From: Clusia tigrina
Taxonomy: Eukaryota > Arthropoda > Insecta > Diptera > Clusiidae
Assembly: GCA_920105625.2 (NCBI GenBank)
Contig: OV050030.1
Span: 347,307,477 to 347,371,476, forward strand
Direction: 5' to 3'
DNA: 64,000 nucleotides
The position numbers and the translations under genes were made by a program. The notes under the pieces are model-generated. The model had not been told where the DNA came from. It saw only the letters and a list, made by a program, of their open reading frames with translations, and searched no databases. The first letter of the stretch is position 1. Each line of letters starts with the position of its first letter. Shown in pieces: positions 20,290 to 31,216 of the stretch.

Positions 20290-21565
20290 TTTCTCTCCAA
20301 TTACTTAGCTCTTTAGTGATTCTTTTATATATGTTCATTTTCCCGACATGTGTTAAAAGTCATATATTTTACTGCGGCAGTAAATCTTTAATATCCAATT
20401 TCCGTGCGATTGCGAAATCTAGAATTCGCCCTAAGTTGTTGGAGGCAATCGTAGCATCTAAATATTCGTTCTATGCCCATACGTTTATGAGTTCCCAACA
20501 GCAGGGTTTCTTGCTTGGAATGTCACTAATCTGATGAAGCTTTCTTGCCGCGTGATAGATAGCTTTGCTAAGGGTATGAAAACAGACGTTATTTATACTG
20601 ACATTAATAAGGGATTTGATGTAAGTTGTGGAGTTGTGTGTAGTAAACCGTAGACTTCTCCTCCTTAAACTCTCTAGTTTTGGTTTCATACCATTACTTT
20701 TAAAATTAGTAACATCATATTTCTCACAACGTACGTCCAGCGTGCCACAAGGTAGCCACCTTCCCTTACTATTTTCAATTTTTATAAACGATCTTCCTTC
20801 GTGTATATGCCATTGCAACTTTCTTGTGCTTGCTGATGTCGTACAAATTTTTCATTTATTTGATAACCCTAATACATCGCAGTTGCTTCGAGATGATTAA
20901 ATGTCCTTAGTGACTTGTGCAACATAAATTGTATGCAACGAAACTATAATAAATGCAAACTTATATCTTTTACCACATCATCCCACTCTACTCATGCTTA
21001 CTTCCTTTTTAACCATTGTTATCCATTGATCATATGTGCGACTTAGGTGTGACCTTTGACCAAAAACTTACTTTCGGCAAACACGTTGCAACTGTAGTTA
21101 ACAAAGATTCTCTGACTCCAGGAGGAGTTCAAAGACCCCTTTATTACCAATCACGTTCATCATTAGAATTCACAGTTGTTGTTTGGTGTCCTAGATATGC
21201 CGGTTTCTCTGATGCTATTGAATCATTTTAAAAGCAGTTTTTATTGTTTTGCCTACGTACCTTTACATGGAACTCCAATTTTCAACTTCGTCCCCCCTTA
21301 AAGCATGTTTTGTGTTTAGCCTCATGAGTGGTGAAATAAAAAGTAGTTTTTTATTTGTCATTCTCCACTTTAATACTCCTGCAAGAAGAATAAGGAGTTT
21401 CACTCCCTTGTATATCCATCCTTGTAATCGGAACTATTTAGATTTTGTGACGTTTCGTAGTGTGTGTTTTGATTTCAATTTAGTTTGGGAAACGATTTGC
21501 TTGAATGAATCCAAACATATGTTTAAATCGAAAATAACACTTTTTCTTTCAAACCGCGATTAGTT
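20290..21565 (+). pseudogene. Decayed non-LTR retrotransposon RT
   Basis: Pieces in several frames spell a LINE RT in the right order. NFRAIAKSRIRPKLLEAIVA lies near 20395-20455, then the finger-to-palm region near 20530-20620. SVPQGSHLPLLFSIFINDLP is at about 20735-20795, a decayed catalytic region (LADVVQIFHLFDNPN) near 20830-20870, and LGVTFDQKLTFGKHVATVV near 21045-21100. RSSLEFTVVVWCPRYAGFSD and FVTFRSVCFDFNLVW follow. The YADD box is lost. The wording suggests the Jockey/CR1 group, but I cannot place it exactly. Confidence 0.72.
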
Positions 21566-21621
21566 GTCTTTGGACATCTGTTTAATAACCTTCCTAAATC
21601 GCTAGCAGGCCTTTAGCGTAA

Positions 21622-21745
21622 CTCTTAGGTTAGGGAGGTGGTTTTAGTGAGTAAAGATATCACACTCTTGGGTGGTGCGTACCACCTCGTATTTTTTTGA
21701 AGATTTCCCCTTCGGCCGGAAAACAAAAAAGAAAATAAAATATAT
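21622..21745 (+). mobile_element. R1-like LINE 3' tail (heavily 5'-truncated copy)
   Basis: Near 21634 the sequence GGGAGGTGGTTTTAGTGAGT, then ATCACACTC, GAAGATTTCCCCTTCGG and an A-rich tail, parallels the 3' UTR of the R1-like LINE at about 7755-7860. It is therefore a short copy of a related element, fewer than 130 bases long. Confidence 0.7.
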
Positions 21746-21782
21746 ATGACGTACTCGAATGATATTTAAAAAAAATGATGAA

Positions 21783-22931
21783 TGATATTTGATCAAAAAA
21801 TAACCGTTATTTTTTCAAAAAGTATTTATTTATTCATCTACAACTATCTTCTCCCCGTCAAAGTAATTCCCCTCAGATATAATACACTTATGCCAGCGTT
21901 TTTTCCAATCCTCGAAACACTTCTGAAACGCTTTTTTTGGTATCGCCAACAGCTCCAGTTTCGATTTTTCTTTTATCTCCCCAATCGTAGCAAAACGCTT
22001 TCCTTTCATTGGTGTCTTCAGTTTTGGAGTGCAGTGCTTCTCGCAAACGGCGCATAACTTCAAGGTAGTATTCCTTGTTGACCGTACGACCTTGTGGCAA
22101 GAATTCATGATGCACCACGCCATTGTAATCAAAGAAAACTGTCAGCAAAACCTTTACGTTCGACCGAACTTGACGTGCTTTTTTCGGTCTTGGCTCATCT
22201 GGACGTTTCCATTGGGATCATTGGGCTTTGGTTTCAATGTCATAGCCATTCACCCACGATTTGTCACCAGTTATGATCTTTTTGAGGAAATCTGGATCGT
22301 CGTTGACGATGTTCAACAGCTCCTGAGCGATGTCCATGCGACGTTGTTTTTGCTCAAAATTTAGCAATTTTGGAACAATCTTCGCTGCCGCACGTTTCAT
22401 GCCTAAAACATCAGTAAAAATTGCTTGGCATGAGCCGAACGATATGCCAACATCATCAGCAACCTCTCTGATAGTGATTCGACGATTATCCAAAATCATT
22501 TTCTTCACTGCGTCAATGTTTTCATCGGTTGTTGACGTGCTCGGGCGACCAGGACGAGCATCGTCATTGACATCTTCTCGGCCTTCCTTAAACCGGTTAT
22601 ACCACAATTGAACTTGTGTTCTGCTCATAGTAGACTCGCCAAAGACCACAGTCAACATTTCAAATGTCCTTGCGCATTTAATTTCATTTTTTACACAAAA
22701 CTGAATACAGTTTCTTTGATCCATTTTTTCGAATAGTACAAAATCGAAGAGCACACCAAAACACGGCTAACCTTTTTATCTGTCAAAAACAAACTGACAA
22801 CCCAAAATGGTTGGTATTGCCAACATATATAATAGACATGTGTAGCAACATAACAGAAAATAAATGCGAACATCGAACATACGTAACTCACGAAAATATG
22901 AAAATAACGGTTATTTTTTTATCACACCTCT
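21783..22931 (-). mobile_element. Mariner element with internal deletion
   Basis: The ends carry inverted copies of ATAACCGTTATTTT within about 32-bp TIRs. The right end reads AATAACGGTTATTTTTTTAT then CACACCTCT and is followed by TA; the left TIR outer part is degraded. The transposase lies on the - strand. A fragment of the same family lies at 4944-5345 and supplies the part deleted here. Confidence 0.9.
21828..22724 (-). pseudogene. Mariner transposase, catalytic core deleted
   Basis: From MDQRNCIQFCVKNEIKC at 22724 the N-terminal helix-turn-helix region is readable (SRTQVQLWYNRFKEGREDV, DNRRITIREVADDVGIS). Then come VPKLLNFEQKQRRMDIAQEL and TGDKSWVNGYDIETKAQ, with the first catalytic Asp in GYD. 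A stop follows at about 22216. The reading continues with WKRPDEPRPKKARQVRSNVK and VVHHEFLPQGRTVNKEYYLE. Near 22030 it jumps to KTPMKGKRFATI, so the segment with the second and third Asp is missing. The family's usual length is about 345 residues. Possible TIRs remain, so it could only move if transposase came from elsewhere. Confidence 0.88.
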
Positions 22932-22984
22932 TACATTGCAAATCTTTCTGATATAATCTTTGAGGGCATCTTAAAAATTTGTAT

Positions 22985-23740
22985 TTACCATTCATCGTGC
23001 AAAAGGCAGCCTTCGGTATGTCGGTTCTTTACATCGTAATTTGAGGAAACCCTGAAGTGAGATGTAGTGTAGTGATGAATTGAGCGGGCCCCCAACTGGC
23101 CTGTGCGGCGTGGATGTCGTGGATAGGGTCTGTATTGGCGATAATCACTGCATTTAAACGTTTAAAATCTATCACCATCCGGTACTTTTTTTCGCCAGTG
23201 TGTTTTTATGCTTTTCGGTATTTAGTTTTTGGGTTTTCGGGATTACCCCTTCAGTCAGGTGTTCAGCAATTTGTCCCTCCACCTCCTCTCGCATGCTGGA
23301 GACTGTATATGGATAACTCTTGATGTAAGCTGGTCTTGAAGTGGTTGTTTTAATTTCTGCCTGTACTCCTGGGAACCCAAGCTTTCGTTGGCATTTAAGT
23401 ATAGAAATAGTGATACATACTTGCTTAAAAAAAACTCTGTTCTTGGCACAACGGATATGGGAACATTATTGAGATTGGTCAAGTGGTGAAAAGAGGACAA
23501 TACCTTGCTTTTTTGAAGAAAAAACAATGTTTGATTTGATTTGAGTAAAATTGGGTTTAATAAAAATTTTGTTGGCAACGGTGTCCAGTTGTTTCCCATT
23601 TGCTGAAAGGTGTGTGAAATAGGGATAGAATATGCCTGAGTTAAGGGTTGTCCATAAATCTCCTCTACTAGGAACGCCGGCGAGCCATCTTTGTGGTGTA
23701 CTCATGATGTAAACATGTGCAAACTCAATAACTTGTAACA
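22985..23740 (-). pseudogene. Ty3/gypsy element F, protease-RT linker and RT N-terminus
   Basis: On the - strand, near 23330-23250, the reading gives YIKSYPYTVSSMREEVEGQI. Near 23200-23150 it gives KKYRMVIDFKRLNAVIIANT, an RT start of gypsy type, followed by a broken LDLxxGFHQ region and RRLPFAR at about 22990. Upstream frames (23705-23255) resemble the variable stretch before RT. Everything after the first palm motif is missing. Several frameshifts are present. Confidence 0.72.
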
Positions 23741-24600
23741 GCTGGGCATAAACGCTTCTATAAGTGAAACCTTTACTTAGATATTCTCCTGATTGATAAG
23801 CAGCCTACCCTGCTGTATAAAGATTTGGAAGATATTCGCATCTATTCGTTCCTAGTGTTAGGCTTATTATATGGCTACCCTGCCTTATTCGAATCCTGGT
23901 GACGTTGACGCTATCTAAAAATTTTAAATTTGGTCAAGCACTATGTCCACCATTGTGAAAAAATCTGACGAAGAATGGCAAATCCTTCTGGAGTAGATGA
24001 AATTTTTAAGAACTGGACAACCTATTTAGATATCCCCTACGAACAACTGGAATACCTCCAAGCTATGTTCCCACGGCAAAGAATTTGGGACCTCAGCCGT
24101 TAACCATAAACGATGACAACAATAAGCGACAACCGAGACCACCACCCCAAGTACAATTAAAAATAAAAACAAGAGGTGGCCAGAAATTCCAGCGTAGAAA
24201 GAAACTGTCAGAGCTGTACTTCCAGCTAAATTTAGCGACAACCAAAACAGAGAAAATGTTTATATGTCAAGAAATGAAAGACCACCATAGAAGACTTCAA
24301 AAATAACTCAATTAGCACAATGGCGAACCTTTGGCAAATCTTGAACAGTAAATTACACTTTAATACCTTTAATAATAGTTATTATCATTTTATATGTAGC
24401 ACACATAAAATTAACAATTGCATGAAAACTTATGTCAATAAGGGTTAATCAGGTATCTAATGTTTAGCTAAAAAAAAAAATTATTAAATAATAGTAACTT
24501 TAATTCAATGGCGCAATTAGGTATTTACTTAGGAGTATTAATGCATTTTAGAAAACCTAAAGAAAACACCCTGTAGAATAAATAAAAGGGAAACAATATT
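23741..24600. other. Unassigned interval upstream of element A gag
   Basis: An open stretch at 24085-24306 ends LSELYFQLNLATTKTEKMFI and a second reading near 23940-24000 contains KKSDEEWQILLE. Both look like worn retroelement coding sequence, but I cannot assign a family. The rest is AT-rich, and the 5' LTR of element A, if present, is not defined. Confidence 0.35.
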
Positions 24601-24619
24601 AGCAAAAACAGAATAAATC

Positions 24620-25500
24620 AAAAGCTTAAAAGGAGAAGCAGTAACAATAAAGCTATGGCTATCTTTGACTTGGAAACAGCTGCTAAATGTATACGCAATT
24701 TTTACAAAAAACTAAAGATTTGCCATTGTAGGAATAAGGGATGATGCAAAAACAATTCTTTTAGAATATGTGTTCTACGTGACTACAAAGTGACAAAGTC
24801 AGAACGGCTATAGGCTCAGCAACAATTCCAAATTCTTTGGAAGAACTCACAAAAGGACTTAACAAGATATACAAGACCACATAGACTGATAGACAAATTC
24901 AAAACTCCCTGAGTCATTGCACTCAAAATAATAACAACATAACATACCGGAACGAAATTTTAAGCTTTGTTGCAGATTTAACTCAACTACAAATTTCTGA
25001 ATTATCAAATCCTACGACAGATGGAAAAACAGCATTAACCGAAGTAAACGAGAAAACTGCATGAAGTACACAGAAGCAAACAGTATTTTCCACAAGTCCC
25101 AGGACCCTTACTGATGCAGTTATTTTGTGCTTGGATATGGAAAGAGAGCCTAACAACATAATTTTTCCAGACGCAACAATCTACAACACCAAAATTATAG
25201 ACAACAGAAAGTTACACACAATAATAACAATTTTCAAACCTATATAAAAAATAAAAATTACAGGAACAGGAATACAAACAACTATATACAAAATAGGAAC
25301 ACTAATTATGTTAGAAGAAAAACCAATTATCAATAAAACCCGTGTAATTCATCTTACTCCCGAAGTACTAACAACTGTAACGCTGCTAATATCAATACTA
25401 ACTATACAAATCGTCGTGTTCATCTCCTTCAAGATTAGGGACGAATTAAAAACATTTTCAGAATTAGCAAAGAGCTCACTAATTACATTTCTCTTAAATA
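24620..25500 (+). pseudogene. Gypsy element A gag
   Basis: Frames shift repeatedly, but gag-like content is continuous. Near 24700-24770 RFAIVGIRDDAKTILLEYV is readable. Near 25060-25150 comes a strip ending VILCLDMEREPNN. Near 25190-25320 a basic Asn-rich tail appears (VTHNNNNFQTYIKNKNYRNR), typical of 17.6/297-like gag, which lacks zinc knuckles. It leads directly into protease. The 85-residue frame at 25308-25565 is another frame of the same stretch. Confidence 0.65.
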
Positions 25501-26060
25501 TATTAGCCCTAGATTTCACAGTACTAAAAAGTAATAGACACTGCAGCAGATGTATTTATCTGTAAAAACTCTCATGTATTTGACAATTTCATCATAAACA
25601 AGACTAATACAACAAGTTTCATTGGTATAACCAATCATGAGATATCCGCACTTAGCACATACACGCTTAAATTGTGTATACCACTCTTTTCATATTGTGA
25701 GTGAAGATCTTCCATTACACCACTTAGCAAGCAATACATATAGAGAGCCCTAAAGAGCGTGAAAATAGTGGTTTAATGAAATCACTGGTAATTGTTGTTG
25801 TATGGGATCTACGCCTATGAAACACGCTGTGTATTGGGATCTAGCGCTGACAATTTTATTAAACCACTATTTTCGCGATTAGAGCTCTTTATATGTATTG
25901 TTTGCTCAGTGATTACACACAAATGGTCTTTTAGGTAGAGATTTTTTAATGCGACACTTAAGTAAAATAGATAACGAGACCTTCACGGTCACCCTCAACA
26001 TATCTGATGAAGATCAAAATATATTTACAAGGTATTATTAATAGAAGACCGCTCTCCAAA
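25500..26060 (+). pseudogene. Gypsy element A protease, interrupted by a MITE
   Basis: Near 25535 the reading contains DTAADVFICKNSHVFDNFII, where the catalytic DTG is changed to DTA. It continues with TSFIGITNHEISALSTYTLK. The MITE at 25727-25905 interrupts it. It resumes with NGLLGRDFLMRHLSKIDNET near 25925-25985; LLGRDFL is the second conserved protease box. An inverted copy of this region ends the right arm. Its + strand continuation lies at 35.77 kb. Confidence 0.78.
25727..25905. mobile_element. MITE with about 50-bp imperfect TIRs, left copy
   Basis: Ends starting GCAAGCAATACATATAGAGA and, inverted, GCAAACAATACATATAAAGA define a 179-bp element inserted in element A's protease. Both ends share GAAAATAGTGGTTTAAT. 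TTA precedes and TCA follows it, which could be a decayed 3-bp duplication of PIF/Harbinger type; this is an inference. The right-arm copy is at 59779-59954. Confidence 0.75.
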
Positions 26061-26160
26061 TTTCGGTCTCTCACGATCTACAAAAGTGTCAAAATGAATA
26101 AACAGTGTTGTTTTTTTCTAAATTTTGGCCGCTATTTTAGAGCTTTGCCATTTTTTTCGT

Positions 26161-26345
26161 AATAAGAAAAAACTCAAGTGCCCTTTATTTTTTATTTTTT
26201 TTGTTTTTTTAATTTATTATTTTTTCAAAACAAAATTATTTACTACGATAGATACAGCAACTCATACAACAACTAATACAACTCAAAATAATATTTATAA
26301 TAATTTATATTTGCCCTTTGTTCTGTTTTTTTTTAGTTCTTAATC
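26161..26345 (-). repeat. Segment S, left-arm copy at the env side of element B
   Basis: Read on the - strand it runs from GATTAAGAACTAAAA to GAGTTTTTTCTTATT. It occurs again at 35247-35412 in the same orientation and at 59339-59523 inverted. The flanks differ while the segment end is constant, as expected for the terminus of a mobile element or a recombination breakpoint. It starts exactly where the env reading ends. Confidence 0.75.
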
Positions 26346-27964
26346 AGTCAAAAGTGTAATATCATCAAATATTTCTTCTATTTCTTCAATATTATTATTA
26401 TTAATTTTAGTACAATTTGCAATTTTACATTTAAGTAATAGTGGAATACATGAACTATTTGTTATATTTTCTATTTTATTATTTTCTTCTATTGCCAAAT
26501 TATTAAAACTCTTACAATCATTTTTTTAATCCGTATATGCCATTAGAACATACTTAACTCTTTTTGAGGTCTATTTTGTTAATATATTTCCGTTTCTTTA
26601 TTGGTATAATTTCTAATTTTTTGCAATTTTCTGTATTTGTTGTAGGTAGGCTTATAATATACATATATTCAACTGTTATTATTTGCTGCTATTTTAACAT
26701 CAGCAAATTCATCAATGTTTACGTAAGGAATAATTTCTTTATTAAACATTTATTCTGCTAATCTTATTTAACTATCAGCTATAATAAAAGAATTTACAAT
26801 AATTGCTTCCGCTCAATGAATCGCGTAAGCAATATTGACTATTTCTTCCTTTCGAAATTCTAATTTGTATTTAAATCTCAAAGCGAAATTATTTTTTATT
26901 TCAAACTTACTGGTACTATTTTCTTGAATTTTTATAATTTTATATGTTACTTTACAATATTGTAATGGTCGGGTGTGCCTGTAACCAGTGTGGCCGTTTT
27001 AGCATTTTCGAGGCTAAATTTAGCCTCAAAATCATTCGTCTAGCTTCCAAAAAATGCGTTTAGCATTTAGCCTATTTTTTAGCATTATTTAATTTTTAAC
27101 AGCTAGAATGTGTATCGAATCTAATACAAAAACTCATCTATAGTAAATCAAAATGAAATCTTGTACCCATAATATTTCCATCCCTGACAAGCAAGACACC
27201 CACACATTTACAATTTTAACGGTGCCCACGGCCTATGCTCTCGGTGCTCCTTTGTTTTTGTAAACGGTCTAAGCATAGGGTAAGCATTCTTTTATGCATA
27301 CACAACACTTTGTACGAGTCAACCACAAGTTCAAAGCAACAACACTCTCATATACAGTGGTCCCAAAAATTATTCGAACACCCATTCCCCACTGCACCCG
27401 TATTTAATGCCGACTCCATATTTTTCGTTTGCTTTTGAAGATTACATAAAGTCAAAAATAAATGGTGGTATAATAGCGGAAGAAACTGAGACCATAATAA
27501 GAGATACTTGCAAACAGTTTTTGATAGAACTAATTAAATAATTACGCTTAAGATTGCCCAAAAATTTAATTACTCTTCAACAAATTGAGTTATTTTCTGT
27601 AGAGAATGAGCCTCTTTTAGCATTTTTTTTGTTGAGATTTAGCATATTTTCTTCATGGACAAACGGCCACACTGCCTGTAACCCATTTCCATGGGCTGTC
27701 TAATATATTAATTGCTCGTTTTTCTATTTTACTATGAATATTTAGCCTTTTCATATGTAGTTTTATTTGATTAATTAACGATAAGAGAATATTATCGTCT
27801 TTTAAAATATCTATTGTTTTTTCAATGTTGTAAATAATTTCGTTATATTTACTTATTTCTATTATATGTATAATTTTAAATGTTCCTGTTTGAATTTTTG
27901 CTGCTCCGATATCGATAGCAATAAGCTGTGATTTACTATTTCTCCAGTATTTGTAATTGTCCAT
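26346..27964 (-). pseudogene. Element B env N-terminal part (left arm), interrupted by a hAT-type MITE
   Basis: The inverted partner of 57721-59338; coding pieces lie at 27964-27675 and 26985-26346, with the MITE between. One residue difference against the right copy was noted (FIKHLFC against FIKHFFC). Its state is as described for the right arm: multiple stops, no C-terminal part here. Confidence 0.75.
26986..27674. mobile_element. hAT-type MITE, left-arm copy
   Basis: A 689-bp element with 14-bp TIRs (CAGTGTGGCCGTTT at 26986, AAACGGCCACACTG at 27661-27674). The 8-bp target duplication CCTGTAAC lies at 26978-26985 and 27675-27682. No transposase is encoded. TATACAGTGGTCCCAAAAAT near 27352 looks like one Tc1-type end inside it. 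The right copy is at 58011-58698. Confidence 0.9.
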
Positions 27965-28088
27965 TAGCGACTGCTATAAGTAACCTGTAATTAATTTCTG
28001 ATTCAACTTTTATGGATAATACGGCCATTTTCTTTTAGTACTGTGCCTGTTCTATTTTCGTTCACAATTTCTGTTTTGTATCTTGGTG

Positions 28089-28947
28089 TTAATTTTGTGC
28101 CATATCTTTTGTTAATTTTACGTAAATTGTCTGTCCTAGGGTGTAGTTTATTATGTCCTTCCTATTTTTGTTATGATATTTTAGGTCTAAATTTTGTTTT
28201 GCTTCAAGTTTCTGTATGTTGTTCTGTTTAATTTGTTCGTAAATTTCAGGGTTTGTGTTAACTCTTCGTCCAAAAAAAAGTTCTATTCGTTTGTATTTTG
28301 TCGTTGAGTGTATGGTAAAATTATATCTGTAAAGAGCATTGTCTAAAAGTTCTTCAAATCTTTCGCTTATATTTTCCTTTTTTATACACCTTAGTATCTC
28401 TGATAATGTAGAATGGAATCTTTCCACTTGAACATTGGTATTACTCATATATGGTGGTGTTCTGTAAACCTTGATTTTTAGCTAGTCTTCTAACATAAAC
28501 ATTATCGATGCTGAGTTGAAAGCTTTTTCGTTGTCAATAAGTAATATTTCTCGAGGATTCTAGTCTGGGCATATTTTGAAAACTTGTCTATTGCCGTAAG
28601 AATAAGTCTTTTTTCTGCTAAATGTCTAGATGTACTATTTGTCCTGGATATTGGGGTATGGGAGTTGCTGAAATAACTGGATTTGGTGGATGTCTGATAT
28701 ATTTTTGTTCATTGCAGATTTTACACGGTTTAACAATATTTTTAACTTTATTTAAAATATGAGGAAAATAGAATTTTTCTAGTAGTTGATTTTTGTTCTC
28801 TATTGCATTACGGAGAGCTGTTCGGTGTTCTACTAAAATGCACTGCTCTTGCTCTTCTGGTGTTACTAGATCTTTTACAATTAACTGAGTGTATCTAACT
28901 ATATAATTTCTAAAATGGTCTGGGTAGAAGTTTTGAATGATACCCAT
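28089..28947 (-). pseudogene. Element B integrase (left arm)
   Basis: The partner of 56734-57596. Two readings (28947-28618 and 28448-28089) are separated by frame breaks. Residue differences against the right arm were noted: EEQEQC against EEQEQS and DNALYR against DNAVYR. See the right-arm entry for domains. Confidence 0.8.
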
Positions 28948-29153
28948 AATACTTTCTGATGTACATAGTGCATTTATTACAGAGGGGTTAAGATATCGTT
29001 TAAGGTTGTGTATTAGATCTTGCTCTGAATATGTTTGTCTTTTAATTGTGAGTCTATGGTATGTGGAATAGAAAATTTATAGGTGTTTTCTTCATCTACT
29101 TCAACGAAAATTTGATTTCTAAATACGTTTATTGCTACTCTCCTTCTGTTGTA

Positions 29154-30659
29154 GTGATTAAATTATGAGATGAGCTTTCATCTGAATGAGCGGCTATTGA
29201 AAGAAAAGTTTTCAGAGCCCATATAATGGCTAAAAGCTCGCGCTCGTTAGCGCTCGGCATATGTTTCCTCGGTTTCACTGAGTGTTCAAAAAAGGTTATT
29301 TATTGGTCTATTCAATAGAGTCTATTGTCTTGTACTAATACTGCGCCAATGGTGTAGTTCGAGGCATCCGTAGTCAGTTGTAGTTTGGGTATGCTAATAA
29401 GACTTATTTTGAAATTAATGCTTTCTTTATTTGATCAAACGCCTTTTCTGCGTTTTCGTTTAAATCGATGGCCTTCTTTTTAGAAAAATTCCTAGATACT
29501 CTTCCGTCCTCTCCGCGAAGTAATGTTGTTAACGGTTTCGCGATTTTTGCATAATCCATGACGAATCTTCGGTAGTAACCCATGTTTCATGTTTTGGGAT
29601 ACGGGATGTTGACTATTGCTTGAACTTTTATTGGATTTGTGGAAACACCTTGAGAAGATATAATAAAACCTAAATATTCCATTTTTTTTTTTAAATTTGT
29701 CAACCTGTACTTTCATATTGGCTTTTGTGTACAGTTTCGAAAAGCTTGGAGATATGATCTGCGTGAAATTTTTCATCTGGACTGAATATTACTATGTCGC
29801 CTATATAGACAAAGCTTATTCTTCCGATGTGCTCTCTGAGAATGTCGTCGAGTGCAAGTTGAAAAATCGCAGGCGCATTCTTTAAACCCAATGGCAACCT
29901 GGTAAATTCATATTTTCCTTCTTTTATTGAAAATGCTGGTTTTCGACATCAGATTCCTTCGACACTGCATTTAACTTCCTATAATCAATGACCATTCTGT
30001 ATTGTTTCTCTTTTGACGCATCCTGTTTCTTAGGTACTGGGAAATTATATGGAGATTTTGAGACTCTAATAATGCCATCATTTAAAAGTTTATTGATTTC
30101 TTTCTCGATTTCTTCTTTTAAGGACATAGGGTATGGGTATGATTTGGAGTAAACGGGGGTGTCGGCATTTATTCTAATTGTTGCTAAGACTTTAGTTGTA
30201 TAGGTCAATCTCTCGTCTGGTTCGAAAAAAAGTTGTGTGTTGTTTTTTATAAGTGTCTGCATTGTGTGATTTTGACATTCAAATAATATATTTATAAAAT
30301 TTACGGTTTGTGAAACTAATTGTTTTAATTTTATTTTTATTCTATCTTGAATTACCAGAAAATTGTCTTTTGTATGAATAACAGCTGAGAGTTGTATCAT
30401 TGCCCAATATGGCATGGAACGATGTAAGGGATGGGAGTAAATAAAGTTTAAGTGGAATATCATTAATATTAAACAAATTTATAAAGGTGTGGTGCGTGAT
30501 TTTGATTTTTCCGCCTACTGAAATTGCGTAAAAGCATTCGTAATTTTTTATTATCTTTTTGGCTAATTTAGGTTGTACGTAGTTTTTGTTCGAGCCTGTG
30601 TCGACTAAAATTTTGTGGATTTCTCTACTCTTCGTTTTGCATTCAAAGTATAGCAACAA
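29154..30659 (-). pseudogene. Element B protease, RT and RNase H (left arm)
   Basis: The partner of 54998-56530. Protease is at 30659-30342, RT pieces at 30463-29924, 29897-29700 and 29776-29492, and RNase H remnants at about 29409-29154. The left copy lacks about 27 bases near 29580 that the right copy keeps, removing the start of the RT thumb motif (RSFLG region). The shared lesions (first palm block deleted, YIGD in place of YVDD) predate the duplication. Confidence 0.82.
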
Positions 30660-30796
30660 AGACTTATTTATTCTAAAAAATGAATATCGGATACATCTTG
30701 AAATTCAAAGTTATAGTTATTAGCTTACTCTTCAATACATTGTGGGTTTCCTGTTTCTATTTCTTGATCTATGTTTTGCACTGCTTGTATAAGTTA

Positions 30797-31182
30797 TCGT
30801 GAGAAACCCTCGCATTCCTATATTCCCACTATTTGGATGCACCTAGCACCCAACTACCCAAATACACTACACGAGCCGCTTGGTCATCATATTCATAAAG
30901 TTGATTGCACCTAAACAACCAAACATTCACACGAGCCGCTAACTCATCAGTACATTCAACGTTTACCTAGTTCTTAGCAACTGAGTAACCAGATATTCTA
31001 CACAAGCGGCGAAGACAGACAGCGCAATGGAAACGTAAGGAGAACAACAGCAGTGCAGCTCAATGTGGTGGCCTTAGTTTAAGCAAGAAACAAATGTAAC
31101 AGTTCAGTTATTAACTCACCTTTAACAAAGAAAGTAAATAAACGATTAATTTATATGAAAGTTCGTTTGCATTTTATATGGT
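30797..31182. mobile_element. Probable solo LTR between B gag and protease, left copy
   Basis: This 0.39-kb block interrupts the gag reading. It contains AATAAACGATTAATTTATAT near 31135 and begins near TCGTGAGAAACCCTCG. It carries no coding sequence. LTR status is inferred from size, position and an AATAAA signal; a matching short duplication (TTAT) is only suggestive. The right copy lies at about 54475-54860. Confidence 0.5.
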
Positions 31183-31216
31183 GGTTTACCTTGTGGATCC
31201 AGGTGGTCTCTTATCT

